From Apostichopus japonicus (taxonomy: Eukaryota; Echinodermata; Holothuroidea; Aspidochirotida; Stichopodidae): DNA of 64,000 bases. The notes below the pieces were generated by a model. That model was not told the origin of the DNA and ran no database searches. It saw nothing but the letters and a program-made list of their open reading frames with translations. Where the stretch lies: positions 2,581,501 through 2,645,500 of the forward strand of contig NC_092569.1 in NCBI RefSeq assembly GCF_037975245.1, given 5' to 3'. Each line of letters opens with the position of its first letter. Positions within the stretch are counted from its first letter, which is position 1. The position numbers were made by a program, and so were the translations under genes. Positions 15,421 through 29,750 of the stretch are shown here, one piece after another.

Positions 15421-16379
15421 TGTAAGGCTATATATACCCTTATGATTTTATTCGATTTTGGCCAAAATCACGACTTTTTTAATTCTTCCCAAAATTGTAC
15501 CTGCGGTGTGTGGCGCCCTTTTGATTCCTTTACAGGCGATCAGAGCAGAATAAACAGTCACATTTCGGTGAAAATTGAAATTAATAAACCATATCTTGAC
15601 GTCATTTCATATCAAATTGAAATGACTAAAACTTCGTCGAATTCCACTTTTGTCACGCGAGAAGCGTTGATTTGAGTTCTGGGAATCCCTATAAGTATCC
15701 TGAGAGAAATTTGAGAACTTTCATTTTTGGCCGAAATTTGGCAATTTTGTAAGGCTATACCCTTATGATTTTATTCGATTTTGGCCAAAATCACGACTTT
15801 TTTTAATTCTTCCCAAAATTGTACCTGCGGTGTGTGGCGCCCTTTTGATTCCTTTACAGGTGATCAGAGCAGAATAAACAGTCATATTTTGGTGGAAAAT
15901 TGAAATTAATAAACCATATCTTGACGTCATTTCATATCAAATTGAAATGACTAAAACTTCCTCGAATTCCACTTTTGTCACGCGTGAAGCGTTTATTTGG
16001 TTTCTGGGAATCCCTATAAGTATCCTGAGAGAAATTTGAGAACTTTCATTTTTGGCCGAAATTTGGCAATTTTGTAAGGCTATACCCTTATGATTTTATT
16101 CGATTTTGGCCAAAATCACGACTTTTTTTAATTCTTCCCAAAATTGTACCTGCGGTGTGTGGCGCCCTTTTGATTCCTTTACAGGTGATCAGAGCAGAAT
16201 AAACAGTCATATTTTGGTGGAAAATTGAAATTAATAAACCATATCTTGACGTCATTTCATATCAAATTGAAATGACTAAAGCTTCCTCGAATTCCACTTT
16301 TGTCACGCGTGAAGCGTTTATTTGGTTTCTGGGAATCCCTATAAGTATCCTGAGAGAAATTTGAGAACTTTCATTTTTG

Positions 16380-16450
16380 GCCGAAATTTGGCAATTTTGT
16401 AATGATTTTATTATTTTTATGATTTTTATGATTTTTATGATTTTATTCGA
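16380..16450 (+). repeat. Local expansion inside one monomer
   Basis: The short motif 'tttttatga' is repeated several times between the 'aattttgtaa' and 'ttattcgattttgg' landmarks of one monomer. Other monomers have a single 'ttatgatttta' here. A smaller expansion of the same spot lies at 2,215-2,247 ('gtattatgatttt' twice). Slippage is the likely cause. Confidence 0.8.
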
Positions 16451-17774
16451 TTTTGGCCAAAATCACGACTTTTTTTAATTCTTCCCAAAATTGTACCTGC
16501 GGTGTGTGGCGCCCTTTTGATTCCTTTCCAGGTGATCAGAGCAGAATAAACAGTCACATTTCGGTGAAAAGTGACATTTAAAAACCATATCTTGACGTCA
16601 CTTCATATCAAATTGAAATGACTAAAACTTCGTCGAATTCCACTTTTGTCACGTGAGAAGCGTTGATTTGAGTTCTGGGAATCCCTATAAGTATCCTGAG
16701 AGAAATTTGAGAACTTTCATTTTTGGCCGAAATTTGGCAATTTTGTAAGGCTATACCCTTATGATTTTATTCGATTTTGGTCAAAATCACGACTTTTTTT
16801 AATTCTTCCCAAAATTGTACCTGCGGTGTGTGGCGCCCTTTTGATTCCTTTACAGGTGATCAGAGCAGAATAAACAGTCATATTTTGGTGGAAAATTGAA
16901 ATTAATAAACCATATCTTGACGTCATTTCATATCAAATTGAAATGACTAAAACTTCGTCGAATTCCACTTTTGTCACGTGAGAAGCGTTGATTTGAGTTC
17001 TGGGAATCCCTATAAGTATCCAGAGAGAAATTTGAGAACTTTCATTTTTGGCCGAAATTTGGCAATTTTGTAAAGCTATACCCTTATGGTTTTATTCGAT
17101 TTTGGCCAAAATCACGACTTTTTTTAATTCTTCCCAAATTTGTAGCTGCGGTGTGTGGCGCCCTTTTGATTCCTTTACAGGTGATAAAAGTAGTATAAAC
17201 AGTCATATTTTGGTGGAAAATTGAAATTATTAACCATATCTTGACGTCATTTCATATCAAATTGAAATGATTAAAACTTCCTCGAATTCCACTTTTGTCA
17301 CGTGAGAAGCGTTGATTTCGGTTCTGGGAATCCCTATAAGGATCCTGAGAGAAATTTGAGAACTTTCATTTTTGGCCGAAATTTGGCAATTTTGTAAGGC
17401 TATACCCATATGAAATGACTAAAACTTCGTCGAATTCCACTTTGGTCACGCGAGAAGCGTTTATTTGGGTTCTGGGAATCCCTATAAGTATCCTGAGAGA
17501 AATTTGAGAACTTTCATTTTTGGCCGAAATTTGGCAATTTTGTACGGCTATACCCTTATGATTTTATTCGATTTTGGCCAAAATCACGACTTTTTTTAAT
17601 TCTTCCCAAAATTGTACCTGCGGTGTGTGGCGCCCTTTTGATTCCTTTCCAGGTGATCAGAGCAGAATAAACAGTCACATTTCGGTGAAAAGTGACATTT
17701 AAAAACCATATCTTGACGTCATTTCATATCAAATTGAAATGACTAAAACTTCCTCGAATTCCACTTTTGTCACG

Positions 17775-20700
17775 CGAGAAGCGTTTATTTGGGTTCTGGG
17801 AATCCCTATAAGTATCCTGAGAGAAATTTGAGAACTTTCATTTTTGGCCGAAATTTGGCAATTTTGTAAGGCCCAATTAAGTATACCCTTATGATTTTAT
17901 TCGATTTTGGCCAAAATCACGACTTTTTTTAATTCTTCCCAAAATTGTACCTGCGGTGTGTGGCGCCCTTTTGATTCCTTTACTGGTGATAAAAGTAGAT
18001 TAATCAGTCATATTTTGGTGGGAAATTGAAATTAATAAACCATATCTTGACGTCATTTCATATCAAATTGAAATGACTAAAACTTCCTCGAATTCCACTT
18101 TTGTCACGCGAGAAGCGTTTATTTGGGTTCTGGGAATCCCTATAAGTATCCTGAGAGAAATTTGAGAACTTTCATTTTTGGCCGAAATTTGGCAATTTTG
18201 TAAGGCTATACCCTTATGATTTTATTCGATTTTGGCCAAAATCACGACTTTTTTTAATTCTTCCCAAAATTGTAGCTGCGGTGTGTGGCGCCCTTTTGAT
18301 TCCTTTACAGGCGATCAAAGCAGAATAAACAGTCACATTTCGGTGAAAATTGAAATTAATAAACCATATCTTGACGTCATTTCATATCAAATTGAAATGA
18401 CTAAAACTTCCTCGAATTCCACTTTTGTCACGCGAGAAGCGTTTATTTGGGTTCTGGGAATCCCTATAAGTATCCTGAGAGAAATTTGAGAACTTTCATT
18501 GTTGGCCGAAATTTGGCAATTTTGTAAGGCTATACCCTTATGATTTTATTCGATTTTGGCCAAAATCACGACTTTTTTAATTCTTCCCAAAATTGTACCT
18601 GCGGTGTGTGGCGCCCTTTTGATTCCTTTACAGGCGATCAGAGCAGAATAAACAGTCACATTTCGGTGAAAATTGAAATTAATAAACCATATCTTGACGT
18701 CATTTCATATCAAATTGAAATGACTAAAACTTCCTCGAATTCCACTTTTGTCACGCGAGAAGCGTTTATTTGGGTTCTGGGAATCCCTATAAGTATCCTG
18801 AGAGAAATTTGAGAACTTTCATTTTTGGCCGAAATTTGGCAATTTTGTAAGGCTATACCCATATGAAATGACTAAAACTTCGTCGAATTCCACTTTGGTC
18901 ACGCGAGAAACGTTTATTTGGGTTCTGGGGATCCCTATAAGTATCCTGAGAGAAATTTGAGAACTTTCATTTTTGGCCGAAATTTGGCAATTTTGTACGG
19001 CTATACCCTTATGATTTTATTCGATTTTGGCCAAAATCACGACTTTTTTTAATTCTTCCCAAAATTGTAGCTGCGGTGTGTGGCGCCCTTTTGATTCCTT
19101 TCCAGGTGATCAGAGCAGAATAAACAGTCACATTTCGGTGAAAAGTGACATTTAAAAACCATATCTTGACGTCATTTCATATCAAATTGAAATGACTAAA
19201 ACTTCCTCGAATTCCACTTTTGTCACGCGAGAAGCGTTTATTTGGGTTCTGGGAATCCCTATAAGTATCCTGAGAGAAATTTGAGAACTTTCATTTTTGG
19301 CCGAAATTTGGCAATTTTGTAAGGCTATGCCTTATGATTTTATTCGATTTTGGCCAAAATCACGACTTTTTTTAATTCTTCCCAAAATTGTACCTGCGGT
19401 GTGTGGCGCCCTTTTGATTCCTTTACTGGTGATAAAAGTAGATTAATCAGTCATATTTTGGTGGGAAATTGAAATTAATAAACCATATCTTGACGTCATT
19501 TCATATCAAATTGAAATGACTAAAACTTCCTCGAATTCCACTTTTGTCACGCGAGAAGCGTTTATTTGGGTTCTGGGAATCCCTATAAGTATCCTGAGAG
19601 AAATTTGAGAACTTTCATTTTTGGCCGAAATTTGGCAATTTTGTAAGGCTATACCCTTATGATTTTATTTGATTTTGGCCAAAATCACGACTTTTTTAAT
19701 TCTTCCCAAAATTGTACCTGCGGTGTGTGGCGCCCTTTTGATTCCTTTACAGGTGATAAAAGTAGTATAAACAGTCATATTTCGGTGAAAATTGAAATTA
19801 ATAAACCATATCTTGACGTCATTTCATATCAAATTGAGATGACTAAAACTTCCTCGAATTCCACTTTTGTCACGTGAGAAGCGTTTATTTGGGTTCTGGG
19901 AATCCCTATAAGTATCCTGAGAGAAATTTGAGAACTTTCATTTTTGGCCGAAATTTGGCAATTTTGTAAGGCTATACCCTTATGATTTTATTCGATTTTG
20001 GCCAAAATCACGACTTTTTTTAATTCTTCCCAAAATTGTACCTGCGGTGTGTGGCGCCCTTTTGATTCCTTTACAGGTGATCAGAGCAGAATAAACAGTC
20101 ATATTTTGGTGGGAAATTGAAATTAATAAACCATATCTTGACGTCATTTCATATCAAATTGAAATGACTAAAACTTCCTCGAATTCCACTTTTGTCACGC
20201 GAGAAGCGTTTATTTGGGTTCTGGGAATCCCTATAAGTATCCTGAGAGAAATTTGAGAACTTTCATTTTTGGCCGAAATTTGGCAATTTTGTAAGGCTAT
20301 ATACCCTTTTGTAAGGCTATACCTTTATGATTTTATTCGATTTTGGCCAAAATCACGACTTTTTTTAATTCTTCCCAAAATTGTACCTGCGGTGTGTGGC
20401 GCCCTTTTGATTCCTTTACAGGTGATCAGAGCAGAATAAACAGTCATATTTTGGTGGAAAATTGAAATTAATAAACCATATCTTGACGTCATTTCATATC
20501 AAATTGAAATGACTAAAACTTCCTCGAATTCCACTTTTGTCACGTGAGAAGCGTTTATTTGGGTTCTGGGAATCCCTATAAGTATCCTGAGAGAAATTTG
20601 AGAACTTTCATTTTTGGCCCAAATTTGGCAATTTTGTAAGGCTATACCCTTATGATTTTATTCGATTTTGGCCAAAATCACGACTTTTTTTAATTCTTCT

Positions 20701-23700
20701 GAAAATTGTACCTGCGGTGTGTGGCGCCCTTTTGATTCCTTTACAGGCGATCAGAGCAGAATAAACAGTCACATTTCGGTGAAAATTGAAATTAATAAAC
20801 CATATCTTGACGTCATTTCATATCAAATTGAAATGACTAAAACTTCGTCGAATTCCACTTTGGTCACGCGAGAAGCGTTTATTTGGGTTCTGGGAATCCC
20901 TATAAGTATCCTGAGAGAAATTTGAGAACTTTCATTTTTGGCCGAAATTTGGCAATTTTGTAAGGCCCAATTAAGTATACCCTTATGATTTTATTCGATT
21001 TTGGCCAAAATCACGACTTTTTTTAATTCTTCCCAAAATTGTACCTGCGGTGTGTGGCGCCCTTTTGATTCCTTTACTGGTGATAAAAGTAGATTAATCA
21101 GTCATATTTTGGTGGGAAATTGAAATTAATAAACCATATCTTGACGTCATTTCATATCAAATTGAAATGACTAAAACTTCCTCGAATTCCACTTTTGTCA
21201 CGCGAGAAGCGTTTATTTGGGTTCTGGGAATCCCTATAAGTATCCTGAGAGAAATTTGAGAACTTTCATTTTTGGCCGAAATTTGGCAATTTTGTAAGGC
21301 TATACCCTTATGATTTTATTCGATTTTGGCCAAAATCACGACTTTTTTTAATTCTTCCCAAAATTGTAGCTGCGGTGTGTGGCGCCCTTTTGATTCCTTT
21401 ACAGGCGATCAGAGCAGAATAAACAGTCACATTTCGGTGAAAATTGAAATTAATAAACCATATCTTGACGTCATTTCATATCAAATTGAAATGACTAAAA
21501 CTTCCTCGAATTCCACTTTTGTCACGCGAGAAGCGTTTATTTGGGTTCTGGGAATCCCTATAAGTATCCTGAGAGAAATTTGAGAACTTTCATTGTTGGC
21601 CGAAATTTGGCAATTTTGTAAGGCTATACCCTTATGATTTTATTCGATTTTGGCCAAAATCACGACTTTTTTAATTCTTCCCAAAATTGTACCTGCGGTG
21701 TGTGGCGCCCTTTTGATTCCTTTACAGGCGATCAGAGCAGAATAAACAGTCACATTTCGGTGAAAATTGAAATTAATAAACCATATCTTGACGTCATTTC
21801 ATATCAAATTGAAATGACTAAAACTTCCTCGAATTCCACTTTTGTCACGCGAGAAGCGTTTATTTGGGTTCTGGGAATCCCTATAAGTATCCTGAGAGAA
21901 ATTTGAGAACTTTCATTTTTGGCCGAAATTTGGCAATTTTGTAAGGCTATACCCATATGAAATGACTAAAACTTCGTCGAATTCCACTTTGGTCACGCGA
22001 GAAACGTTTATTTGGGTTCTGGGAATCCCTATAAGTATCCTGAGAGAAATTTGAGAACTTTCATTTTTGGCCGAAATTTGGCAATTTTGTAAGGGTATAC
22101 CCTTATGATTTTATTCGATTTTGGCCAAAATCACGACTTTTTTTAATTCTTCCCAAAATTGTAGCTGCGGTGTGTGGCGCCCTTTTGATTCCTTTCCAGG
22201 TGATCAGAGCAGAATAAACAGTCACATTTCGGTGAAAAGTGACATTTAAAAACCATATCTTGACGTCATTTCATATCAAATTGAAATGACTAAAACTTCC
22301 TCGAATTCCACTTTTGTCACGCGAGAAGCGTTTATTTGGGTTCTGGGAATCCCTATAAGTATCCTGAGAGAAATTTGAGAACTTTCATTTTTGGCCGAAA
22401 TTTGTCAATTTTGTAAGGCTATGCCTTATGATTTTATTCGATTTTGGCCAAAATCACGACTTTTTTTAATTCTTCCCAAAATTGTACCTGCGGTGTGTGG
22501 CGCCCTTTTGATTCCTTTACTGGTGATAAAAGTAGATTAATCAGTCATATTTTGGTGGGAAATTGAAATTAATAAACCATATCTTGACGTCATTTCATAT
22601 CAAATTGAAATGACTAAAACTTCCTCGAATTCCACTTTTGTCACGCGAGAAGCGTTTATTTGGGTTCTGGGAATCCCTATAAGTATCCTGAGAGAAATTT
22701 GAGAACTTTCATTTTTGGCCGAAATTTGGCAATTTTGTAAGGCTATACCCTTATGATTTTATTTGATTTTGGCCAAAATCACGACTTTTTTAATTCTTCC
22801 CAAAATTGTACCTGCGGTGTGTGGCGCCCTTTTGATTCCTTTACAGGTGATAAAAGTAGTATAAACAGTCATATTTCGGTGAAAATTGAAATTAATAAAC
22901 CATATCTTGACGTCATTTCATATCAAATTGAGATGACTAAAACTTCCTCGAATTCCACTTTTGTCACGTGAGAAGCGTTTATTTGGGTTCTGGGAATCCC
23001 TATAAGTATCCTGAGAGAAATTTGAGAACTTTCATTTTTGGCTGAAATTTGGCAATTTTGTAAGGCTATACCCTTATGATTTTATTCGATTTTGGCCAAA
23101 ATCACGACTTTTTTTAATTCTTCCCAAAATTGTACCTGCGGTGTGTGGCGCCCTTTTGATTCCTTTACAGGTGATCAGAGCAGAATAAACAGTCATATTT
23201 TGGTGGGAAATTGAAATTAATAAACCATATCTTGACGTCATTTCATATCAAATTGAAATGACTAAAACTTCCTCGAATTCCACTTTTGTCACGCGAGAAG
23301 CGTTTATTTGGGTTCTGGGAATCCCTATAAGTATCCTGAGAGAAATTTGAGAACTTTCATTTTTGGCCGAAATTTGGCAATTTTGTAAGGCTATATACCC
23401 TTTTGTAAGGCTATACCTTTATGATTTTATTCGATTTTGGCCAAAATCACGACTTTTTTTAATTCTTCCCAAAATTGTACCTGCGGTGTGTGGCGCCCTT
23501 TTGATTCCTTTACAGGTGATCAGAGCAGAATAAACAGTCATATTTTGGTGGAAAATTGAAATTAATAAACCATATCTTGACGTCATTTCATATCAAATTG
23601 AAATGACTAAAACTTCCTCGAATTCCACTTTTGTCACGTGAGAAGCGTTTATTTGGGTTCTGGGAATCCCTATAAGTATCCTGAGAGAAATTTGAGAACT

Positions 23701-23950
23701 TTCCTTTTTGGCCCAAATTTGGCAATTTTGTAAGGCTATACCCTTATGATTTTATTCGATTTTGGCCAAAATCACGACTTTTTTTAATTCTTCTGAAAAT
23801 TGTACCTGCGGTGTGTGGCGCCCTTTTGATTCCTTTACAGGCGATCAGAGCAGAATAAACAGTCACATTTCGGTGAAAATTGAAATTAATAAACCATATC
23901 TTGACGTCATTTCATATCAAATTGAAATGACTAAAACTTCGTCGAATTCC
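17775..23950 (+). repeat. Tandem duplication, 3,094-bp higher-order unit
   Basis: Two adjacent copies with a constant offset of 3,094 bp. The unusual spacer 'gcccaattaagtata' begins at 17,871 and again at 20,965. Blocks at 18,232, 18,540, 19,659 and 20,668 recur at 21,326, 21,634, 22,753 and 23,762. I noticed fewer than ten mismatches over about 3 kb, for example 'gatcaaagc' against 'gatcagagc' and 'tgtacggct' against 'tgtaagggt'. Identity falls to background near 17,770/20,865 on the left and 20,865/23,960 on the right, which sets the junctions. This is the longest very recent duplication seen in the array. Confidence 0.85.
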
Positions 23951-26900
23951 ACTTTTGTCACGCGAGAAGCGTTGATTTGAGTTCTGGGAATCCCTATAAG
24001 GATCCTGAGAGAAATTTGAGAACTTTCATTTTTGGCCGAAATTTGGCAATTTTGTAAGGCTATACCCTTATGATTTTATTCGATTTTGGTCAAAATCACG
24101 ACTTTTTTTAATTCTTCCCAAAATTGTACCTGCGGTGTGTGGCGCCCTTTTGATTCCTTTACAGGTGATCAGAGCAGAATAAACAGTCATATTTTGGTGG
24201 GAAATTGAAATTAATAAACCATATCTTGACGTCATTTCATATCAAATTGAAATGACTAAAACTTCGTCGAATTCCACTTTTGTCACGTGAGAAGCGTTGA
24301 TTTGAGTTCTGGGAATCCCTATAAGTATCCAGAGAGAAATTTGAGAACTTTCATTTTTGGCCGAAATTTGGCAATTTTGTAAAGCTATACCCTTATGGTT
24401 TTATTCGATTTTGGCCAAAATCACGACTTTTTTTAATTCTTCCCAAATTTGTAGCTGCGGTGTGTGGCGCCCTTTTGATTCCTTTACAGGTGATAAAAGT
24501 AGTATAAACAGTCATATTTTGGTGGAAAATTGAAATTATTAACCATATCTTGACGTCATTTCATATCAAATTGAAATGATTAAAACTTCCTCGAATTCCA
24601 CTTTTGTCACGTGAGAAGCGTTGATTTCGGTTCTGGGAATCCCTATAAGGATCCTGAGAGAAATTTGAGAACTTTCATTTTTGGCCGAAATTTGGCAATT
24701 TTGTAAGGCTATACCGATATGAAATGACTAAAACTTCGTCGAATTCCACTTTGGTCACGCGAGAAGCGTTTATTTGGGTTCTGGGAATCCCTATAAGTAT
24801 CCTGAGAGAAATTTGAGAACTTTCATTTTTGGCCGAAATTTGGCAATTTTGTAAGGCTATATATACCCTTATGATTTTATTCGATTTTGGCCAAAATCAC
24901 GACTTTTTTAATTCTTCCCAAAATTGTACCTGCGGTATGTGGCGCCCTTTTGATTCCTTTACAGGCGATCAGAGCAGAATAAACTGTCATATTTTGGTGG
25001 GAAATTGAAATTAATAAACCATATCTTGACGTCATTTCATATCAAATTGAAATGACTAAAACTTCGTCGAATTCCACTTTTGTCACGTGAGAAGCGTTGA
25101 TTTGAGTTCTGGGAATCCCTATAAGTATCCAGAGAGAAATTTGAGAACTTTCATTTTTGGCCGAAATTTGGCAATTTTGTAAAGCTATACCCTTATGGTT
25201 TTATTCGATTTTGGCCAAAATCACGACTTTTTTTAATTCTTCCCAAAATTGTACCTGCGGTGTGTGGCGCCCTTTTGATTCCTTTACAGGCGATCAGAGC
25301 AGAATAAACAGTCACATTTCGGTGAAAATTGAAATTAATAAACCATATCTTGACGTCATTTCATATCAAATTGAAATGACTAAAGCTTCCTCGAATTCCA
25401 CTTTTGTCACGTGAGAAGCGTTGATTTCGGTTCTGGGAATCCCTATAAGTATCCTGAGAGAAATTTGAGAACTTTCATTTTTGGCCGAAATTTGGCAATT
25501 TTGTAAGGCTATACCCTTATGATTTTATTCGATTTTGGCCAAAATCACGACTTTTTTTAATTCTTCCCAAAATTGTACCTGCGGTGTGTGGCGCCCTTTT
25601 GATTCCTTTCCAGGTGATCAGAGCAGAATAAACAGTCACATTTCGGTGAAAAGTGACATTTAAAAACCATATCTTGACGTCACTTCATATCAAATTGAAA
25701 TGACTAAAACTTCGTCGAATTCCACTTTTGTCACGTGAGAAGCGTTGATTTGAGTTCTGGGAATCCCTATAAGTATCCTGAGAGAAATTTGAGAACTTTC
25801 ATTTTTGTCCGAAATTTGGCAATTTTGTAAGGCTATACCCTTATGATTTTATTCGATTTTGGTCAAAATCACGACTTTTTTTAATTCTTCCCAAAATTGT
25901 ACCTGCGGTGTGTGGCGCCCTTTTGATTCCTTTACAGGTGATCAGAGCAGAATAAACAGTCATATTTTGGTGGGAAATTGAAATTAATAAACCATATCTT
26001 GACGTCATTTCATATCAAATTGAAATGACTAAAACTTCGTCGAATTCCACTTTTGTCACGTGAGAAGCGTTGATTTGAGTTCTGGGAATCCCTATAAGTA
26101 TCCAGAGAGAAATTTGAGAACTTTCATTTTTGGCCGAAATTTGGCAATTTTGTAAGGCTATACCCTTATGGTTTTATTCGATTTTGGCCAAAATCACGAC
26201 TTTTTTTAATTCTTCCCAAATTTGTAGCTGCGGTGTGTGGCGCCCTTTTGATTCCTTTACAGGTGATAAAAGTAGTATAAACAGTCATATTTTGGTGGAA
26301 AATTGAAATAATTAACCATATCTTGACGTCATTTCATATCAAATTGAAATGATTAAAACTTCCTCGAATTCCACTTTTGTCACGTGAGAAGCGTTTATTT
26401 GGGTTCTGGGAATCCCTATAAGTATCCTGAGAGAAATTTGAGAACTTTCATTTTTGGCCGAAATTTGGCAATTTTGTAAGGCTATATATACCCTTATGAT
26501 TTTATTCGATTTTGGCCAAAATCACGACTTTTTTAATTCTTCCCAAAATTGTACCTGCGGTATGTGGCGCCCTTTTGATTCCTTTACAGGCGATCAGAGC
26601 AGAATAAACAGTCACATTTCGGTGAAAATTGAAATTAATAAACCATATCTTGACGTCATTTCATATCAAATTGAGATGACTAAAACTTCCTCGAATTCCA
26701 CTTTTGTCACGTGAGAAGCGTTTATTTGGGTTCTGGGAATCCCTATAAGTATCCTGAGAGAAATTTGAGAACTTTCATTTTTGGCCGAAATTTGGCAATT
26801 TTGTAAGGCTATACCCTTATGATTTTATTCGATTTTGGCCAAAATCACGACTTTTTTTAATTCTTCCCAAAATTGTACCTGCGGTGTGTGGCGCCCTTTT

Positions 26901-29750
26901 GATTCCTTTACAGGTGATCAGAGCAGAATAAACAGTCATATTTTGGTGGGAAATTGAAATTAATAAACCATATCTTGACGTCATTTCATATCAAATTGAA
27001 ATGACTAAAACTTCCTCGAATTCCACTTTTGTCACGCGAGAAGCGTTTATTTGGGTTCTGGGAATCCCTATAAGTATCCTGAGAGAAATTTGAGAACTTT
27101 CATTTTTGGCCGAAATTTGGCAATTTTGTAAGGCTATATACCCTTTTGTAAGGCTATACCTTTATGATTTTATTCGATTTTGGCCAAAATCACGACTTTT
27201 TTTAATTCTTCCCAAAATTGTACCTGCGGTGTGTGGCGCCCTTTTGATTCCTTTACAGGTGATCAGAGCAGAATAAACAGTCACATTTCGGTGAAAAGTG
27301 ACATTTAAAAACCATATCTTGACGTCACTTCATATCAAATTGAAATGACTAAAACTTCGTCGAATTCCACTTTTGTCACGTGAGAAGCGTTGATTTGAGT
27401 TCTGGGAATCCCTATAAGGATCCTGAGAGAAATTTGAGAACTTTCATTTTTGGCCGAAATTTGGCAATTTTGTAAGGCTATACCCTTATGATTTTATTCG
27501 ATTTTGGCCAAAATCACGACTTTTTTTAATTCTTCCCAAAATTGTACCTGCGGTGTGTGGCGCCCTTTTGATTCCTTTACAGGCGATCAGAGCAGAATAA
27601 ACAGTCACATTTCGGTGAAAATTGAAATTAATAAACCATATCTTGACGTCATTTCATATCAAATTGAAATGACTACAACTTCCTCGAATTCCACTTTTGT
27701 CACGCGAGAAGCGTTTATTTGGGTTCTGGGAATCCCTATAAGTATCCTGAGAGAAATTTGAGAACTTTCATAGTTGGCCGAAATTTGGCAATTTTGTAAA
27801 GCTATACCCTTATGATTTTATTCGATTTTGGCCAAAATCACGACTTTTTTAATTCTTCCCAAAATTGTACCTGCGGTGTGTGGCGCCCTTTTGATTCCTT
27901 TACAGGCGATCAGAGCAGAATAAACAGTCACATTTCGGTGAAAATTGAAATTAATAAACCATATCTTGACGTCATTTCATATCAAATTGAAATGACTACA
28001 ACTTCCTCGAATTCCACTTTGGTCACGCGAGAAGCGTTTATTTGGGTTCTGGGAATCCCTATAAGTATCCTGAGAGAAATTTGAGAACTTTCATTTTTGG
28101 CCGAAATTTGGCAATTTTGTAAGGCTATACCCTTATGATTTTATTCGATTTTGGCCAAAATCACGACTTTTTTTAATTCTTCCCAAAATTGTAGCTGCGG
28201 TGTGTGGCGCCCTTTTGATTCCTTTCCAGGTGATCAGAGCAGAATAAACAGTCACATTTCGGTGAAAAGTGACATTTAAAAACCATATCTTGACGTCATT
28301 TCATATCAAATTGAAATGACTAAAACTTCGTCGAATTCCACTTTTGTCACGCGAGAAGCGTTTATTTGGGTTCTGGGAATCCCTATAAGTATCCTGAGAG
28401 AAATTTGAGAACTTTCATTTTTGGCCGAAATTTGGCAATTTTGTAAGGCTATGCCTTATGATTTTATTCGATTTTGGCCAAAATCACGACTTTTTTAAAT
28501 TCTTCCCAAAATTGTACCTGCGGTGTGTGGCGCCCTTTTGATTCCTTTACTGGTGATAAAAGTAGATTAATCAGTCATATTTTGGTGGGAAATTGAAATT
28601 AATAAACCATATCTTGACGTCATTTCATATCAAATTGAAATGACTACAACTTCCTCGAATTCCACTTTTGTCACGCGAGAAGCGTTTATTTGGGTTCTGG
28701 GAATCCCTATAAGTATCCTGAGAGAAATTTGAGAACTTTCATTGTTGGCCGAAATTTGGCAATTTTGTAAGGCTATACCCTTATGATTTTATTCGATTTT
28801 GGCCAAAATCACGACTTTTTTAATTCTTCCCAAAATTGTACCTGCGGTGTGTGGCGCCCTTTTGATTCCTTTACAGGCGATCAGAGCAGAATAAACAGTC
28901 ACATTTCGGTGAAAATTGAAATTAATAAACCATATCTTGACGTCATTTCATATCAAATTGAAATGACTAAAACTTCCTCGAATTCCACTTTTGTCACGCG
29001 AGAAGCGTTTATTTGGGTTCTGGGAATCCCTATAAGTATCCTGAGAGAAATTTGAGAACTTTCATTGTTGGCCGAAATTTGGCAATTTTGTAAGGCTATA
29101 CCCTTATGATTTTATTCGATTTTGGCCAAAATCACGACTTTTTTTAATTCTTCCCAAATTTGTACCTGCGGTGTGTGGCGCCCTTTTGATTCCTTTACAG
29201 GTGATAAAAGTAGTATAAACAGTCATATTTTGGTGGAAAATTGAAATTAATAAACCATATTTTGACGTCATTTCATATCAAATTGAAATGACTAAAACTT
29301 CCTCGAATTCCACTTTTGTCACGCGAGAAGCGTTTATTTGGGTTCTGGGAATCCCTATAAGTATCCTGAGAGAAATTTGAGAACTTTCATTTTTGGCCGA
29401 AATTTGGCAATTTTGTAAGGCTATACCCTTATGGTTTTATTCGATTTTGGCCAAAATCACGACTTTTTTTAATTCTTCCCAAATTTGTAGCTGCGGTGTG
29501 TGGCGCCCTTTTGATTCCTTTACAGGTGATAAAAGTAGTATAAACAGTCATATTTTGGTGGAAAATTGAAATTATTAACCATATCTTGACGTCATTTCAT
29601 ATCAAATTGAAATGATTAAAACTTCCTCGAATTCCACTTTTGTCACGTGAGAAGCGTTGATTTCGGTTCTGGGAATCCCTATAAGGATCCTGAGAGAAAT
29701 TTGAGAACTTTCATTTTTGGCCGAAACTTGGCAATTTTGTAAGGCTATAC

